Assembly (NCBI GenBank): GCA_036380715.1 | Contig: DASVEF010000343.1 | Coordinates: forward strand, 79,343 to 143,342 | From: UBA5704 sp036380715 | GTDB taxonomy: Bacteria; Acidobacteriota; Thermoanaerobaculia; Multivoradales; UBA5704 | Direction of reading: 5' to 3' | Length of the DNA stretch: 64,000 bases | Shown here: piece by piece, positions 44,341 through 53,200 of the stretch | Layout of the letters: every line of letters starts with the position of its first letter | Position numbering within the stretch: position 1 is the stretch's first letter | Translations under genes and position numbers: made by a program | Notes under the pieces: model-generated | Database searches by the model: none | What the model saw: only the letters and a program-made list of their open reading frames with translations | Told to the model about the DNA's origin: nothing

Positions 44341-47300
44341 CTATGTCCGGTACGCCACCTCTACCACCGGCACCAGCCACCGCTCGCAGGCAAGGCGGCT
44401 CCGGTAGGCCGGATCGCTGTCCTCGGACCGCCGCTCGATCAGGGCGAGGACGCGCACGGCTTCGATCCCTAGAATGGCTTCGCTCCAGCGGTCCCGGGCG
44501 CTCGCGGAGAGCATCGCGACTTTCTGGCCGCAGGGGACGGTCAGGGCGACGGCGCCGGGGTCCAGGCGGATCGCCTGAAGGGTGTCCCCCGGCTCCAGGC
44601 GGGCGAGGTGCCGGTGGATCGGGTGCTGCGGCGAACGGAATCCGGCGTAGCTGAGGTAGAGGTCTTCCAGGCCGAGGACCTCGAAGCGGCGGTCGCGGAT
44701 TTCCGCGGGGGGCGGCGTGACGGACGGCCGGCGCAGGACCGCGGCTTCCGCGCCGGACACCAGAGGCACGTGCGGGTTGCGCTCGTCGCGGCGAAGGAGG
44801 AGGTGGAGGGTGTCTCGGGCGCGGGTCATGCCGACGTAGTAGAGGCGGCGCTCGGCTTCGTCGTGGCCCGGCCGCCAGTCGCCGTCGGCCAGGAGGACGT
44901 GCCGGAACTCCAGCCCTTTGGCGGTGTGGACGGTGCCGAGGTGGACGCCGTCTCCGAAGGACGGCTCGCGGCTCCGCTCGGCCAGCGACTCGTAGAGAAA
45001 TTCGACGGCTCCCGCGGCGAGGATCTCGGCGTTTCCGGTCTCCTCGCGCCAGTCGGCGAGGAGGTCGCGGAGGAGGGTCCACCAGGGGTTGTCCTCGCGG
45101 CCCGCGGCCTGCTGCCGGCGCAGCTCTTCGAGATGGGAGGCGCGGCGCGGCTCGTTGCGCGCGGCCTGGAGCGGTTCGAGGAAGCCCGCGATCTCGCGCA
45201 CGCGGTGGAGCGGCGGGAGGCTCTTGCGGTCCACGCTCCAGGAGATTGGGATCCCCTGGCTCTCCAGCACCGCGCGGACCGGCTCCAGGACTTTCCGCGT
45301 GCGGGCCAGGACGGCGCAGTCGCTCCAGCGGAGAGTGGAGTTGGTTTCTTGGAGGCGGAGGAGCTGGCCGGCGATCGCCGCGGCCTGCGTTCCGGCGTCA
45401 TCCACGTCCAGGATCTCGACGCGGCTGCCGGGAGGATCGTCGCGGCGGGCGGCGTTCACCCGGATCGGGTGATCCCCTTTCATGCGGTCGCGGTTGTGCG
45501 CGATCAGGCGGTTGGCGCAGGCGAGGATGTGGGCGGTCGAGCGGTAGCTTTCGACCAGGTAGTGGGGCTCGGCCTCGTAGTCCTGCTGGAAGCGGCGGAT
45601 GAATTCGACGTTGGCGCCGGTGAAGTCGTAGATCGTCTGATCGTCGTCGCCCACGGCGAGGATGGCCAGCTTGCGCTCGGGATCGCGCAGGGTGCGGCCG
45701 GCGATCGCCGAGACCAGGTCGTACTCGGGCGGGTTGATGTCCTGGTATTCGTCGACCAGGATGTGGCTGTAGCCCGCGAGAAGCCGCTCGCGGTCCCCCT
45801 CCCGGAGGGCCGGTTGTTGCCAGTTTCCCCCCTCTCCCGGCGGAAGGGAGGGAGATGGGAGAGGGGGGCCAGGGGGGTGAGGGGTCTCCGGCTCCTGGAG
45901 CAGCCGCACGGCGTCGGTGAGCAGGCGGTCGAAGTCGATCTCCTCTTTGGCCTTCTTCCCCGTGGCGAAGGAGACGCCGGTCAGGCGCATGGCCAGGCCG
46001 TGGTAGGTCTGGACGGTGACGCCGTGGGCGTCCGCTCCCGCCAGCTCGCGCAGGCGGCGGCGCAGCTCCTGGGCGGCGTTGCGGTTGAAGCAGAGGACGA
46101 GGATGCCGCGCGCGGGCACGCGCTCGACTTTCAGGAGATAAGCGCAGCGGTGGACCACGACCCGGGTTTTGCCCGAGCCCGGCCCGGCGAGGATCAGCAG
46201 GTTGCGATCGGCCGGCGCGGCCACCAGGGCGTTCTGGGCCGGGTTGGCCAGGTCGTCGACGATCCGGCGGAACGACTCCTGTCCGGTGGCGCGGCGCAGC
46301 ATCTCCTCTTCGCCCGCGAAGTGGCGGCGGACGAAGGCCTCCTTGGCGAGCAGGAAGTAGTCGGCCACCAGGGTGAGGGCCTTGCGCACGCCCTCGGCGC
46401 CGAGCTCGGCGTAGCGCCCCATGACGTGGATCTGGAAGGTCCGCTCGTCGTAATGCTGGCCGAGCGGCGCGTAGTCTCCCTGGCTGTAGCGCCGGCCCTT
46501 GCCTTCGGGCAGGAGCCGCACGGTCATGGCCTGGCGGAACACGGCCAGGCCGTGCTGGAGCTGGAGAACCCCCTGCTCGTGGAGGAAGAGCAGCGTGCGC
46601 TCGACGGTGGCGACCGGATCGCGGACCTGCGCGCCGAGCGCCAGGTCGCGGCGCAGGGCGTCGGTCAGGTCTTCCAGCGCGAAGGCCACGCGGACTTTGC
46701 CGGTGGCGTCCGGCGGGACGCGGGCGAGCAGGGCGTCGACGATCGCCTGGCCGGCGGCGCGGCGGCGCTCGGCGAGGTCGATCAGGCCCTGCCAGCTCCG
46801 CAGCAGCCGCATGCGGTAGTGCTGGCGCGAGCGCCAGGCCAAGTCGAGGCTCCCCTGGCGGCCGGCGACGCTTTTGCCGTCCCGCACCAGGCCGCGCAGC
46901 AGGCGGCGCAGGCGCTCGGGGTGGCTCTCAAAGCCCTGATCGAGCAGGCGCTGGTTGAGCAGGCGCAGCGAGAGCTCGCGCCATTCGCCGTCCTCGGCGT
47001 CGGGCTCGGCCTCGCGCAGGGCGTCGATCAGGGCGCGCTCGAGGGTGCAGAGATTGCGGAAGGCGCCGGGCGCGCCGGACGGCCCGCGCCGTTGCAGCCA
47101 GGCGGTGAGCTGGAGGCCGCTCTCGATCATCCCCATCTCCGCCATGTCGTGCAGGATGCGCAGGACCCGCTCGCCGGCCAGGTCGACGCGGGCGCCCGGA
47201 CGGCTCTGCAGGTTCGGGAGCTCGGCGAGCCGGTCGGCGGTCAGCCCTTCGCCGGGGTCGGCGTTGACCAGGGCGCGGAGGATGGCGAGCCATTGCTGGC

Positions 47301-49524
47301 GTCGCCGCGGCGACAGGCGGACCCCTTCCATCCTCCGCTCGGCCTCTTCCAGGCTCCCCACGCGCAGGCGCCCCTGGAAGACCCGGGTGCGGTTCTCCCG
47401 TCGGTCCACGAAGCCGGCGCGCTCCAGCCAGGCGATGGCGGTCTTGACCTTGATGTCGGCGTCGCGGCCGCGGGCGTCGAGGTCGGCCTCGATCTCCTCG
47501 TCGCGCAGCAGCTCGCCGCTGGTGAGGACGATCTCGGTGTCTGGAGCGGGCGGAGCGCCCTGGGCGAGGTGGCGCAGCCCGCGCAGGAGCTGGGCGACGT
47601 CGCGCCGGCTGAGGCGCCCTGCGGCCGAGAGCTTGAACTGCTTCTCCAGGTCCGCCTCGTCGTAGAGCAGCACGCAGCGCGCCGGCAGCCGGTCGCGTCC
47701 GGCCCGGCCGGCCTCCTGCAGATAGGCCTCCAGCGATCCGGGGACGTCGGCGTGCAGGACCAGGCGCACGTCCTCCTTGTCGATCCCCATGCCGAACGCG
47801 TTGGTGGCGCAGACGACCGGGATGGCGCCGGCGAGGAACGCCTCCAGCACGCGCTTCTTCTCGGGACGGGGGAGGCCGGCGTGGAAGGCCGCGGCCGGGA
47901 TCCCCCGTTGGGAGAGGAAGAGGGCGCCCCGCTCCGTGCCCTGGCGGGTGGCGAAATAGACCACGGCGCAGCCGGAATCGACGGCGAGCGCCTCGCCGAG
48001 GATCTCGGCGATCCGCGGCATCTTCGCGGCCGGCGGGACGGTCTCGACCTCGAAGCGCAGCTCCTCGCGCTCGACCGTCCCTTCGAAGACCGCCAGCTCC
48101 TGGCCGAGCTCGCGGGCGAAGTGGTCGAGGATCTCGCGCTGGACGTCCCGTTTCGCCGTGGCCGTGTAGCCGGCGACCGGCGGCACGGGGACGCCCTGGC
48201 GCGCGGCCAGCTCGCGGATGAAGCGGGCGGCGTAGAGGTAGTCGGGCCGGAAGTCGTGCCCCCACTTCGACAGGCAGTGGGCCTCGTCGAAGACCCAGGC
48301 GCCGATCTCGCGCTGCTGCACGGTCTCCAGGAATGAGCGGTTGCGGAGCTGCTCGGGGGCCACGTAGAGGATGGCCACGTCTCCCATCCGCACGCGTTCG
48401 AGCACCGCGCCCCGCTCCGGCGCGGTGAGCAGGCCGTTGATGGCCGCGGCGCAGTCGATTCCCGTGCGCCGGTTCAGGTTTTCCACCTGATCCTGCATCA
48501 GCGCCTGGAGAGGGGAAATGACGATCGTCAGGAGTCCGCGCTTCAGGTGGCTCACCAGGGCCGGGAGCTGATAGCAGAGCGACTTGCCGCCGCCGGTTGC
48601 CAGGATCGCCAGCAGCGGCAATCCCTGGAGGCCGTGCTCGACGATCGCCCGCTGGAGGCTGCCGCCGTCCGCAGCGGCCGGCGCCGGACGGAACGACTCC
48701 AGGCCGAAGAAGCGCCGGAGCTGGCCTTCGGGATCGTGGGTGCTCCGGCACCATTCGCAGGCGGGGTCCTGGCAGGGCCGGTTGCGCAGGGCGTCGAGGA
48801 TGCGCACGGTCTCGGGATAACGCAGGCGCACCCAGGGCGGCAGCACCGAGGTGCCGCCGGCCACCCGCAGCCAGGCCGCGGCGTAGGCCAGGCCCTCACC
48901 CCCCTGCCCCCCTCTCCCGGTGACGGGAGAGGGGGGCAGGGGGTGAGGGCTCAGCGCGCGCAAGGCGTGGCGGCAGGCGGCGGATGCGAAGGTGGTTTCG
49001 AGATAGGCCGTGGCCTCGGCGGACGACATCGGCGGCCGTCCGGCCAGGAGGGTGAGCACGTCACTTTGCAGGCAGAAGGAGTAGAAAGCGAGGCGCTCGG
49101 GCTCCATCCGCGCGAAGCTCTCCTGCTGGTCGCGGAACACCGCCGCGGCGAGCCGGGCGTCGGCCACCGGATCGTTCACCGCGTCGCGGACCAGCTTGTA
49201 GTCCTTGACCAGGCGGTGGTACGGGTTTTCCGGAAAGGCCAAAGGGGAGAGGTAGAGTGTGTCGATGACCGGCTTGCGCAGGAGCGCGAGGTCCGGGGCC
49301 TGCCGCGCCAGGACCGGCAGGTCGTGGCCGAGCAGGTTGTGGCCGAGGATGAAATCGGCCCCGGCCGCCATCTCATCCAGCTCGGCGAGGGCTTCGGGGA
49401 GGGGAAAGCCCCCCTGGCGCTCGAACGTCCGGTCGCGAAAGACCGCGCCGATCTTCAGGACCTGGTCGTCCTCCCCGGTCTCCAGATCGAGGAGCAGACA
49501 ACGTTCGAGGAGATCGGGGAGCAT
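44341..49524 (-). CDS. Exonuclease - RecQ helicase - UvrD helicase fusion
   Basis: A 1727-aa protein. Residues 1-150 form a DnaQ-like DEDD exonuclease (LLLDLETGEDD; later FILGHNLLGHD). Residues about 280-800 are a RecQ helicase, with Walker A TGGGKSLCYQLP near 311, DEAHCLSKWGHDFRPD near 412 and GRAGRD. Residues about 1090-1700 are a UvrD/Rep-like SF1 helicase, with GPGSGKTR near 1112, DEYQD near 1253 and GDDDQTIYDFTG. It should unwind and trim DNA in recombination or repair. Two copies of the chromosomal hairpin repeat are translated in frame, near residues 192-211 and 1213-1233. No convincing ribosome site precedes the ATG. Confidence 0.9.
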   Translation of the reverse strand: MLPDLLERCLLLDLETGEDDQVLKIGAVFRDRTFERQGGFPLPEALAELDEMAAGADFILGHNLLGHDLPVLARQAPDLALLRKPVIDTLYLSPLAFPENPYHRLVKDYKLVRDAVNDPVADARLAAAVFRDQQESFARMEPERLAFYSFCLQSDVLTLLAGRPPMSSAEATAYLETTFASAACRHALRALSPHPLPPSPVTGRGGQGGEGLAYAAAWLRVAGGTSVLPPWVRLRYPETVRILDALRNRPCQDPACEWCRSTHDPEGQLRRFFGLESFRPAPAAADGGSLQRAIVEHGLQGLPLLAILATGGGKSLCYQLPALVSHLKRGLLTIVISPLQALMQDQVENLNRRTGIDCAAAINGLLTAPERGAVLERVRMGDVAILYVAPEQLRNRSFLETVQQREIGAWVFDEAHCLSKWGHDFRPDYLYAARFIRELAARQGVPVPPVAGYTATAKRDVQREILDHFARELGQELAVFEGTVEREELRFEVETVPPAAKMPRIAEILGEALAVDSGCAVVYFATRQGTERGALFLSQRGIPAAAFHAGLPRPEKKRVLEAFLAGAIPVVCATNAFGMGIDKEDVRLVLHADVPGSLEAYLQEAGRAGRDRLPARCVLLYDEADLEKQFKLSAAGRLSRRDVAQLLRGLRHLAQGAPPAPDTEIVLTSGELLRDEEIEADLDARGRDADIKVKTAIAWLERAGFVDRRENRTRVFQGRLRVGSLEEAERRMEGVRLSPRRRQQWLAILRALVNADPGEGLTADRLAELPNLQSRPGARVDLAGERVLRILHDMAEMGMIESGLQLTAWLQRRGPSGAPGAFRNLCTLERALIDALREAEPDAEDGEWRELSLRLLNQRLLDQGFESHPERLRRLLRGLVRDGKSVAGRQGSLDLAWRSRQHYRMRLLRSWQGLIDLAERRRAAGQAIVDALLARVPPDATGKVRVAFALEDLTDALRRDLALGAQVRDPVATVERTLLFLHEQGVLQLQHGLAVFRQAMTVRLLPEGKGRRYSQGDYAPLGQHYDERTFQIHVMGRYAELGAEGVRKALTLVADYFLLAKEAFVRRHFAGEEEMLRRATGQESFRRIVDDLANPAQNALVAAPADRNLLILAGPGSGKTRVVVHRCAYLLKVERVPARGILVLCFNRNAAQELRRRLRELAGADAHGVTVQTYHGLAMRLTGVSFATGKKAKEEIDFDRLLTDAVRLLQEPETPHPPGPPLPSPSLPPGEGGNWQQPALREGDRERLLAGYSHILVDEYQDINPPEYDLVSAIAGRTLRDPERKLAILAVGDDDQTIYDFTGANVEFIRRFQQDYEAEPHYLVESYRSTAHILACANRLIAHNRDRMKGDHPIRVNAARRDDPPGSRVEILDVDDAGTQAAAIAGQLLRLQETNSTLRWSDCAVLARTRKVLEPVRAVLESQGIPISWSVDRKSLPPLHRVREIAGFLEPLQAARNEPRRASHLEELRRQQAAGREDNPWWTLLRDLLADWREETGNAEILAAGAVEFLYESLAERSREPSFGDGVHLGTVHTAKGLEFRHVLLADGDWRPGHDEAERRLYYVGMTRARDTLHLLLRRDERNPHVPLVSGAEAAVLRRPSVTPPPAEIRDRRFEVLGLEDLYLSYAGFRSPQHPIHRHLARLEPGDTLQAIRLDPGAVALTVPCGQKVAMLSASARDRWSEAILGIEAVRVLALIERRSEDSDPAYRSRLACERWLVPVVEVAYRT
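45827..45884. repeat. REP-like repeat inside the helicase gene, copy 1
   Basis: CCCCCCTCTCCC (45827-45838) and GGGAGAGGGGGG (45857-45868) form a stem, followed by the GGGGGGTGAGGGG flank of the family. On the minus strand it encodes a Pro/Ser-rich insert (PHPPGPPLPSPSLPPGEGG) between the SF1 motifs Ia and II. Confidence 0.85.
48893..48949. repeat. REP-like repeat inside the helicase gene, copy 2
   Basis: A near-perfect 57-bp palindrome, CCCTCACCCCC...CTCTCCCG-GTGA-CGGGAGAG...GGGGTGAGGG. At 57 bp it is 19 codons, so it keeps the frame. It encodes SPHPLPPSPVTGRGGQGGEG between the exonuclease and RecQ parts. Confidence 0.9.
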
Positions 49525-49673
49525 CGGGAGCGCATCTTAGCGCGGTGGTTGCGGAAAGGCGTAACGGATTCGACAGGTTTTCGGAAGGCTGGGGCTCGGC
49601 GGGAGCGGGATGGATCGCGTTCCCTCGTCGCGCGCCACTGGCAAGACCCGGTGCAGCCCACTAGACTGAAAGC

Positions 49674-51749
49674 ATGGCTCGTCTGACACGCAGAGAATTC
49701 ATTGCAGCCGCGGCCGCAATGGGTGCGACGTGGGCTTGCGCAGGACCTCGATCCATGCGCTCGCGCTCGCGCTGGGTCGAGCGCCGCGACCTGTTCGCCG
49801 AAGGCGTCGCCTCGGGCGATCCCGGTCCTGACAGCGTCCTCCTCTGGACGCGCGTCTCCACGGGGGGAGCCGAGGAAGCCGTCGCGCTGACCGTGGAAGT
49901 GGCCGAGGACCCGGATTTCGAGCGCGTGGTCGCCACGGCGCCCACCGTCGCCCTCCTGGCCGCCGACCACACCTGTCGCGTTCTCGTGAGCGGGCTGCGG
50001 CCGGCTCGCACGTACTGGTATCGATTCCTGGACCAGAGCGGTGGAGGCAGCCGGATCGGACGCACCCGGACTGCGCCGGCCGGCGACGATCCGCGGCCCG
50101 TGCGCTTCGCCTTCGTCAGTTGCCAGAACGTCTGCGAGGGGGCGCAGAACGCCTACCGGCGCATGATCTTCGAGGACGAGCGAGCCGCGCCCGAAGACCA
50201 GCTCGCGTTCGTGCTGCACCTCGGCGACTTCGTCTACGAAGTCGTGCAATATCCGGAGGAAGTCCCCGGCGGACACCGCTACGACCGCCGGTTGCGCGAC
50301 GTCATCCGCTATCCCGACGGCGAGAAGATTTCAGGGTTCCGGGTGCCGGCGACCCTCGCCGACTATCGCGCGCTCTATCGCGCCTACCTCCGGGATCCGG
50401 ACCTGCAGGATGCGCGGGCGCGGTTCCCCTTCGTTCCGATGTGGGACAACCACGAGTTCTCCTGGCAGGGGTGGCAGTCGTTCCAGGTCTTCGGCGGCAA
50501 GGCGCGCCCGGCCCAGACGATCAAGGTCGCGGCCAATCAGGCGTGGTTCGAATATCAGCCGGCGCGCGTGAGCCACGCGGGCGGGCCGTCGCTGGAGCGC
50601 TTCGATCCGCCGCGGGTGCGGGACGCGCCCGTCGAGCGCTTCGACGAGCAGGGCCTCGGCCAGGAGCCGAACAACCTCGCCGCGATCGGCAGCCTCACGG
50701 CCTACCGGACCCTCCGCTGGGGGAGGTTCCTGGAGCTCCTCATCACCGATCAGCACACCTATCGCGCCGAGGTGCCCGCCGCCCGAGAGGAAGCGCAGCC
50801 TCTCGGGAGCGACGACTTCCCGGAGCTCGTTCCGCAGGAGATCCTGGAGATCCTCGACGCCGGGCGGAACTACGCGGAGGGAAAACCGCCGGAGATGATC
50901 CGGTACGGCGACGTCCAGGTGCCGAACTTCCGTAAGGACGAGGCGCCTCAAACCATCCTCGGCGCCGATCAGAAGGCGTGGTTCCTCGACCGGCTGCGCG
51001 CGTCGAGCGCGACCTGGAAAGTCTGGGGCAACTCCCTGGGCAGCCTGGACTGGCGCGCGGATCCGCAGAACCTGCCTCCGGGTCTGGGCAAGCCCTGGCC
51101 CGGCGCCGGCTACGCCTGCTTCGGCGGTGGGGGCGACTGGAGCACGGCCTACACCGAACGCGGCCAGATCTACGACACGGTGCGCGACGCGAGCATCACC
51201 GGGTTCGTGACCGTCTCGGGCGACCGGCACAGCTTCTGGGCGGGGCTCGCGGCGAAGTCGTTGCCTCCTGGCGCCTTCGAGCCGGTCGGCGCCGCGTTCA
51301 TCACCGGCTCCGTCTCCGCGCCAGGTCTCGTGGAAGCCTACGAGCATCGCTTCCCCAAGGATCACCCGCTGCGCGCCCTGTACATGTCCGAAGTCGGCGG
51401 CAAGAAGCAGCCCATGGTGAATCTGCTCATGCACCACGGCGTGCGCGCCTGTCTGGAGTACCAGGAGAGCGGGGATGCCGAGCGCGCGCGGCGCGCGTCG
51501 AACCCGGACCTGGCGCCGCACGTGTCCTTCCTCGACATGGGCGGCCACGGCTATGCCGTGTTGCGCCTGACGGCGGATGCCGTCGAATGCGAGTTCGTGT
51601 GCATCCCGCGGCCGCTCGAACGCAGCCCGGGCGCGGACGGAGGGCCGCTCCGCTACCGCGTCGTCCACCGCGTGCCGCTGTGGCGTCCGGGCGAGCGGCC
51701 CCGCCTCGAGCGGCGCATCCTCGAAGGCGATCCCGGGCTCGCGCTTTGA
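49674..51749 (+). CDS. phoD: PhoD-family alkaline phosphatase/phosphodiesterase
   Basis: A 691-aa protein with a Tat signal (LTRREFIAAAAAMGA). The N-terminal beta domain (GVASGDPGPDSVLLWTRVS) is the PhoD N-domain. The metallophosphatase core has LHLGDFVYE, the WDNHEFSWQG motif and SGDRHSFWAG, which supply Fe/Ca ligands in PhoD enzymes. It hydrolyses phosphate mono- and diesters outside the cytoplasm. Partial copies of its 3' end recur at 55998-56516 and 62212-62278. Confidence 0.92.
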   Translation: MARLTRREFIAAAAAMGATWACAGPRSMRSRSRWVERRDLFAEGVASGDPGPDSVLLWTRVSTGGAEEAVALTVEVAEDPDFERVVATAPTVALLAADHTCRVLVSGLRPARTYWYRFLDQSGGGSRIGRTRTAPAGDDPRPVRFAFVSCQNVCEGAQNAYRRMIFEDERAAPEDQLAFVLHLGDFVYEVVQYPEEVPGGHRYDRRLRDVIRYPDGEKISGFRVPATLADYRALYRAYLRDPDLQDARARFPFVPMWDNHEFSWQGWQSFQVFGGKARPAQTIKVAANQAWFEYQPARVSHAGGPSLERFDPPRVRDAPVERFDEQGLGQEPNNLAAIGSLTAYRTLRWGRFLELLITDQHTYRAEVPAAREEAQPLGSDDFPELVPQEILEILDAGRNYAEGKPPEMIRYGDVQVPNFRKDEAPQTILGADQKAWFLDRLRASSATWKVWGNSLGSLDWRADPQNLPPGLGKPWPGAGYACFGGGGDWSTAYTERGQIYDTVRDASITGFVTVSGDRHSFWAGLAAKSLPPGAFEPVGAAFITGSVSAPGLVEAYEHRFPKDHPLRALYMSEVGGKKQPMVNLLMHHGVRACLEYQESGDAERARRASNPDLAPHVSFLDMGGHGYAVLRLTADAVECEFVCIPRPLERSPGADGGPLRYRVVHRVPLWRPGERPRLERRILEGDPGLAL

Positions 51750-51835
51750 GAAGAAGCCTTAATTCTACTTTGTCAGATTGTACGATGGCCTCTCGCGAGG
51801 ATTGCTGGGAGCGCCGGCACCCCGGATCCCGCAAA
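51750..51835. other. Spacer between phoD and the 21-bp array
   Basis: No gene or clear hairpin; an A/T-rich patch (CTTAATTCTACTTTGTCAG) follows the phoD stop. Confidence 0.4.
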
Positions 51836-52064
51836 ACAATGTGTCTGCCGCCTGGAACAATGTCTGACGGCTTTCAAACATTGTTCCAGCGCCTCAAACA
51901 TTGTTCCGGCGGCTTTCAACATTGTTCCAGCGCCCCAAACATTGTTCTGGCGGCTTTGAACATTGTTGAACGGGCGTTGAACATTGTTCCAGCGCGTTTC
52001 AACAATGTTCTACGGCGTTTTTTTGGCGGAAAAAGCGCCCGAAACAATGTTATAGCGCGCTTTC
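51836..52064. repeat. Array of ~11 units with AACAWTGTT palindromes every 21 bp
   Basis: The ACAATGT/ACATTGT core starts at 51836, 51857, 51878, 51898, 51919, 51939, 51960, 51981, 52002 and 52044, with a degraded unit at 52023. Steps are 20 or 21 bases, two turns of B-DNA. The core AACA-W-TGTT is an inverted repeat; the linkers (CCAGCGC, CCGGCGGC) are more variable. It lies between the convergent phoD and cytochrome genes, so it is not an ordinary promoter operator. Confidence 0.88.
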
Positions 52065-52191
52065 GGTCTAAAAAAGCCGATTCAAGGAGCTTGTGGCCGG
52101 CCGGAGACCTGAAACAGCCGGTTCTTCGACGGATTCCGCGGATTTGCCCTGAAAAGGGCGCTCCCACCGGTGGCTCGGGCAGCCGCCGGCC

Positions 52192-52219
52192 TTTCGAGGT
52201 GCCAACCGATCCTCCCGGG
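52192..52219. repeat. Junction repeat, copy 1
   Basis: TTTCGAGGTGCCAACCGATC is shared, with few changes, by 55966-55993 and 62190-62210, each of which immediately precedes a phoD 3' fragment. Here it abuts the stop of the cytochrome gene. Confidence 0.7.
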
Positions 52220-52960
52220 TCAATCGTCCTCGTCGTCCTCTCCCCTGCCCTCCCGCCGCCCACGGCCCTCCGCCTCGTCCTCCTCGCCGCTGCGGTGACA
52301 CCTTGCGCAGTCCTCGAAGTTGCTGATCCCTTCCTCGCGATGCTCCGCGGCGATTCTCGCGGGAGCATGCTCGTGGCAGCCATAGCAGGTGTAGGCGGCA
52401 AAGGAACGGCTGTCGGTGTGGCAGACACGACAATCCGCCGGGTGGTTGGCGTCGAAGCGGAAGTATCTCGCATGGTCGAACGTGGCAGGACGCCAGGCCC
52501 TGGTTCCGTGGCAGGTGCCACAGCTATCGCTCCCCTGGCGGTGCAGCTCGTCCTCCGGCCTGTCCTGCTGATGGCAGGCTCCACAATTCTGGCGGTCCGC
52601 CACCGCCAGGAGATCGTGCTGGAAGACGACCTCTTGCCGGTGCCTCGCGCTGGCATGAACCGTATGGCATTCCATGCAGTCCGTGTTGGCCAGGCTCGCA
52701 TGAAACGCGACCTTCCTGGAGCCCGTCGCCGGCAGCGGCGCGCCGGCCGTGGTCCGGCGGCCGATGTCGACCAGATGGTGGCAGCGGAGGCAATTCGCGG
52801 CGGACGCGCCCTGCGCCAGGGCATGGCAGCGGAGACAATCTCGATCGAGGCTCCGGTGCCCCTCGGAGAGCTGTCCCGGCTTGATCATCACGTCCGGGTA
52901 GGTGACGGCGAGGACCAGAGACAGCACCAACGTCGCGACGGTCGCGATGAGCAGTCGCAC
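52220..52960 (-). CDS. Eight-haem c-type cytochrome
   Basis: A 246-aa exported protein starting at GTG, with GGAGG 9 bases upstream. The N-terminal hydrophobic helix is a signal anchor. Eight CxxCH motifs are present: CLRCH twice, CMECH, CGACH, CGTCH, CRVCH, CYGCH and CARCH, each able to bind one haem. The layout resembles cytochrome c3/c7-type electron carriers. The last 25 residues are almost all Glu, Asp, Gly and Arg. It probably passes electrons in the periplasm; partners are not visible here, apart from a possible 30-residue membrane peptide just upstream. Confidence 0.88.
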   Translation of the reverse strand: MRLLIATVATLVLSLVLAVTYPDVMIKPGQLSEGHRSLDRDCLRCHALAQGASAANCLRCHHLVDIGRRTTAGAPLPATGSRKVAFHASLANTDCMECHTVHASARHRQEVVFQHDLLAVADRQNCGACHQQDRPEDELHRQGSDSCGTCHGTRAWRPATFDHARYFRFDANHPADCRVCHTDSRSFAAYTCYGCHEHAPARIAAEHREEGISNFEDCARCHRSGEEDEAEGRGRREGRGEDDEDD

Positions 52961-52961
52961 G

Positions 52962-53055
52962 TCACCACCTCCAGAAGATCAGGATCGACAGAACGTGAAG
53001 GAGGGCCAGCACGCCGAAGATCGCTGTGATGTCTGGCTGGCTTTTTTGGATGGTC
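52962..53055 (-). CDS. Possible 30-residue membrane peptide upstream of the cytochrome
   Basis: The frame reads IQKSQPDITAIFGVLALLHV... and ends in FWRW just before the cytochrome start (stop 52962-52964). The hydrophobic helix and tight spacing look like a small membrane partner. No ATG, GTG or TTG is available at a sensible place, so this may be a remnant or chance. Confidence 0.3.
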
Positions 53056-53112
53056 CGGGGAGGGGAAAGAGGTTTACCCCCTCCTTCCCACTTCCAGAAT
53101 ATAGCGCGCCGG

Positions 53113-53131
53113 GGGGCTTGCGGCAAGACCC
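53113..53131 (+). promoter_or_regulatory. Rifamycin-associated element (RAE)-like inverted repeat
   Basis: GGGGCTTGCGGCAAGACCC matches the actinomycete RAE, recalled as GGGGCTTGCGGCAAGGCCC, at 18 of 19 positions. It is 70 bases upstream of the rifampin phosphotransferase start, in the same place it occupies before rifamycin-inactivating genes in actinomycetes. Confidence 0.85.
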
Positions 53132-53200
53132 GGGTCGTGCCGCAGAGTCGCCGGCCGAGGCCAGACCCCTGGCCGAGATCAGAAACGCCGGAGGAAGCGG

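Noticed and set aside
44608..48336. A 1242-codon open frame on the + strand
   Set aside because: Antisense to the helicase fusion, which has clear motifs across its full length.
51836..52064. CRISPR array
   Set aside because: Units are 20-21 bp with no separate unique spacers and no cas genes.
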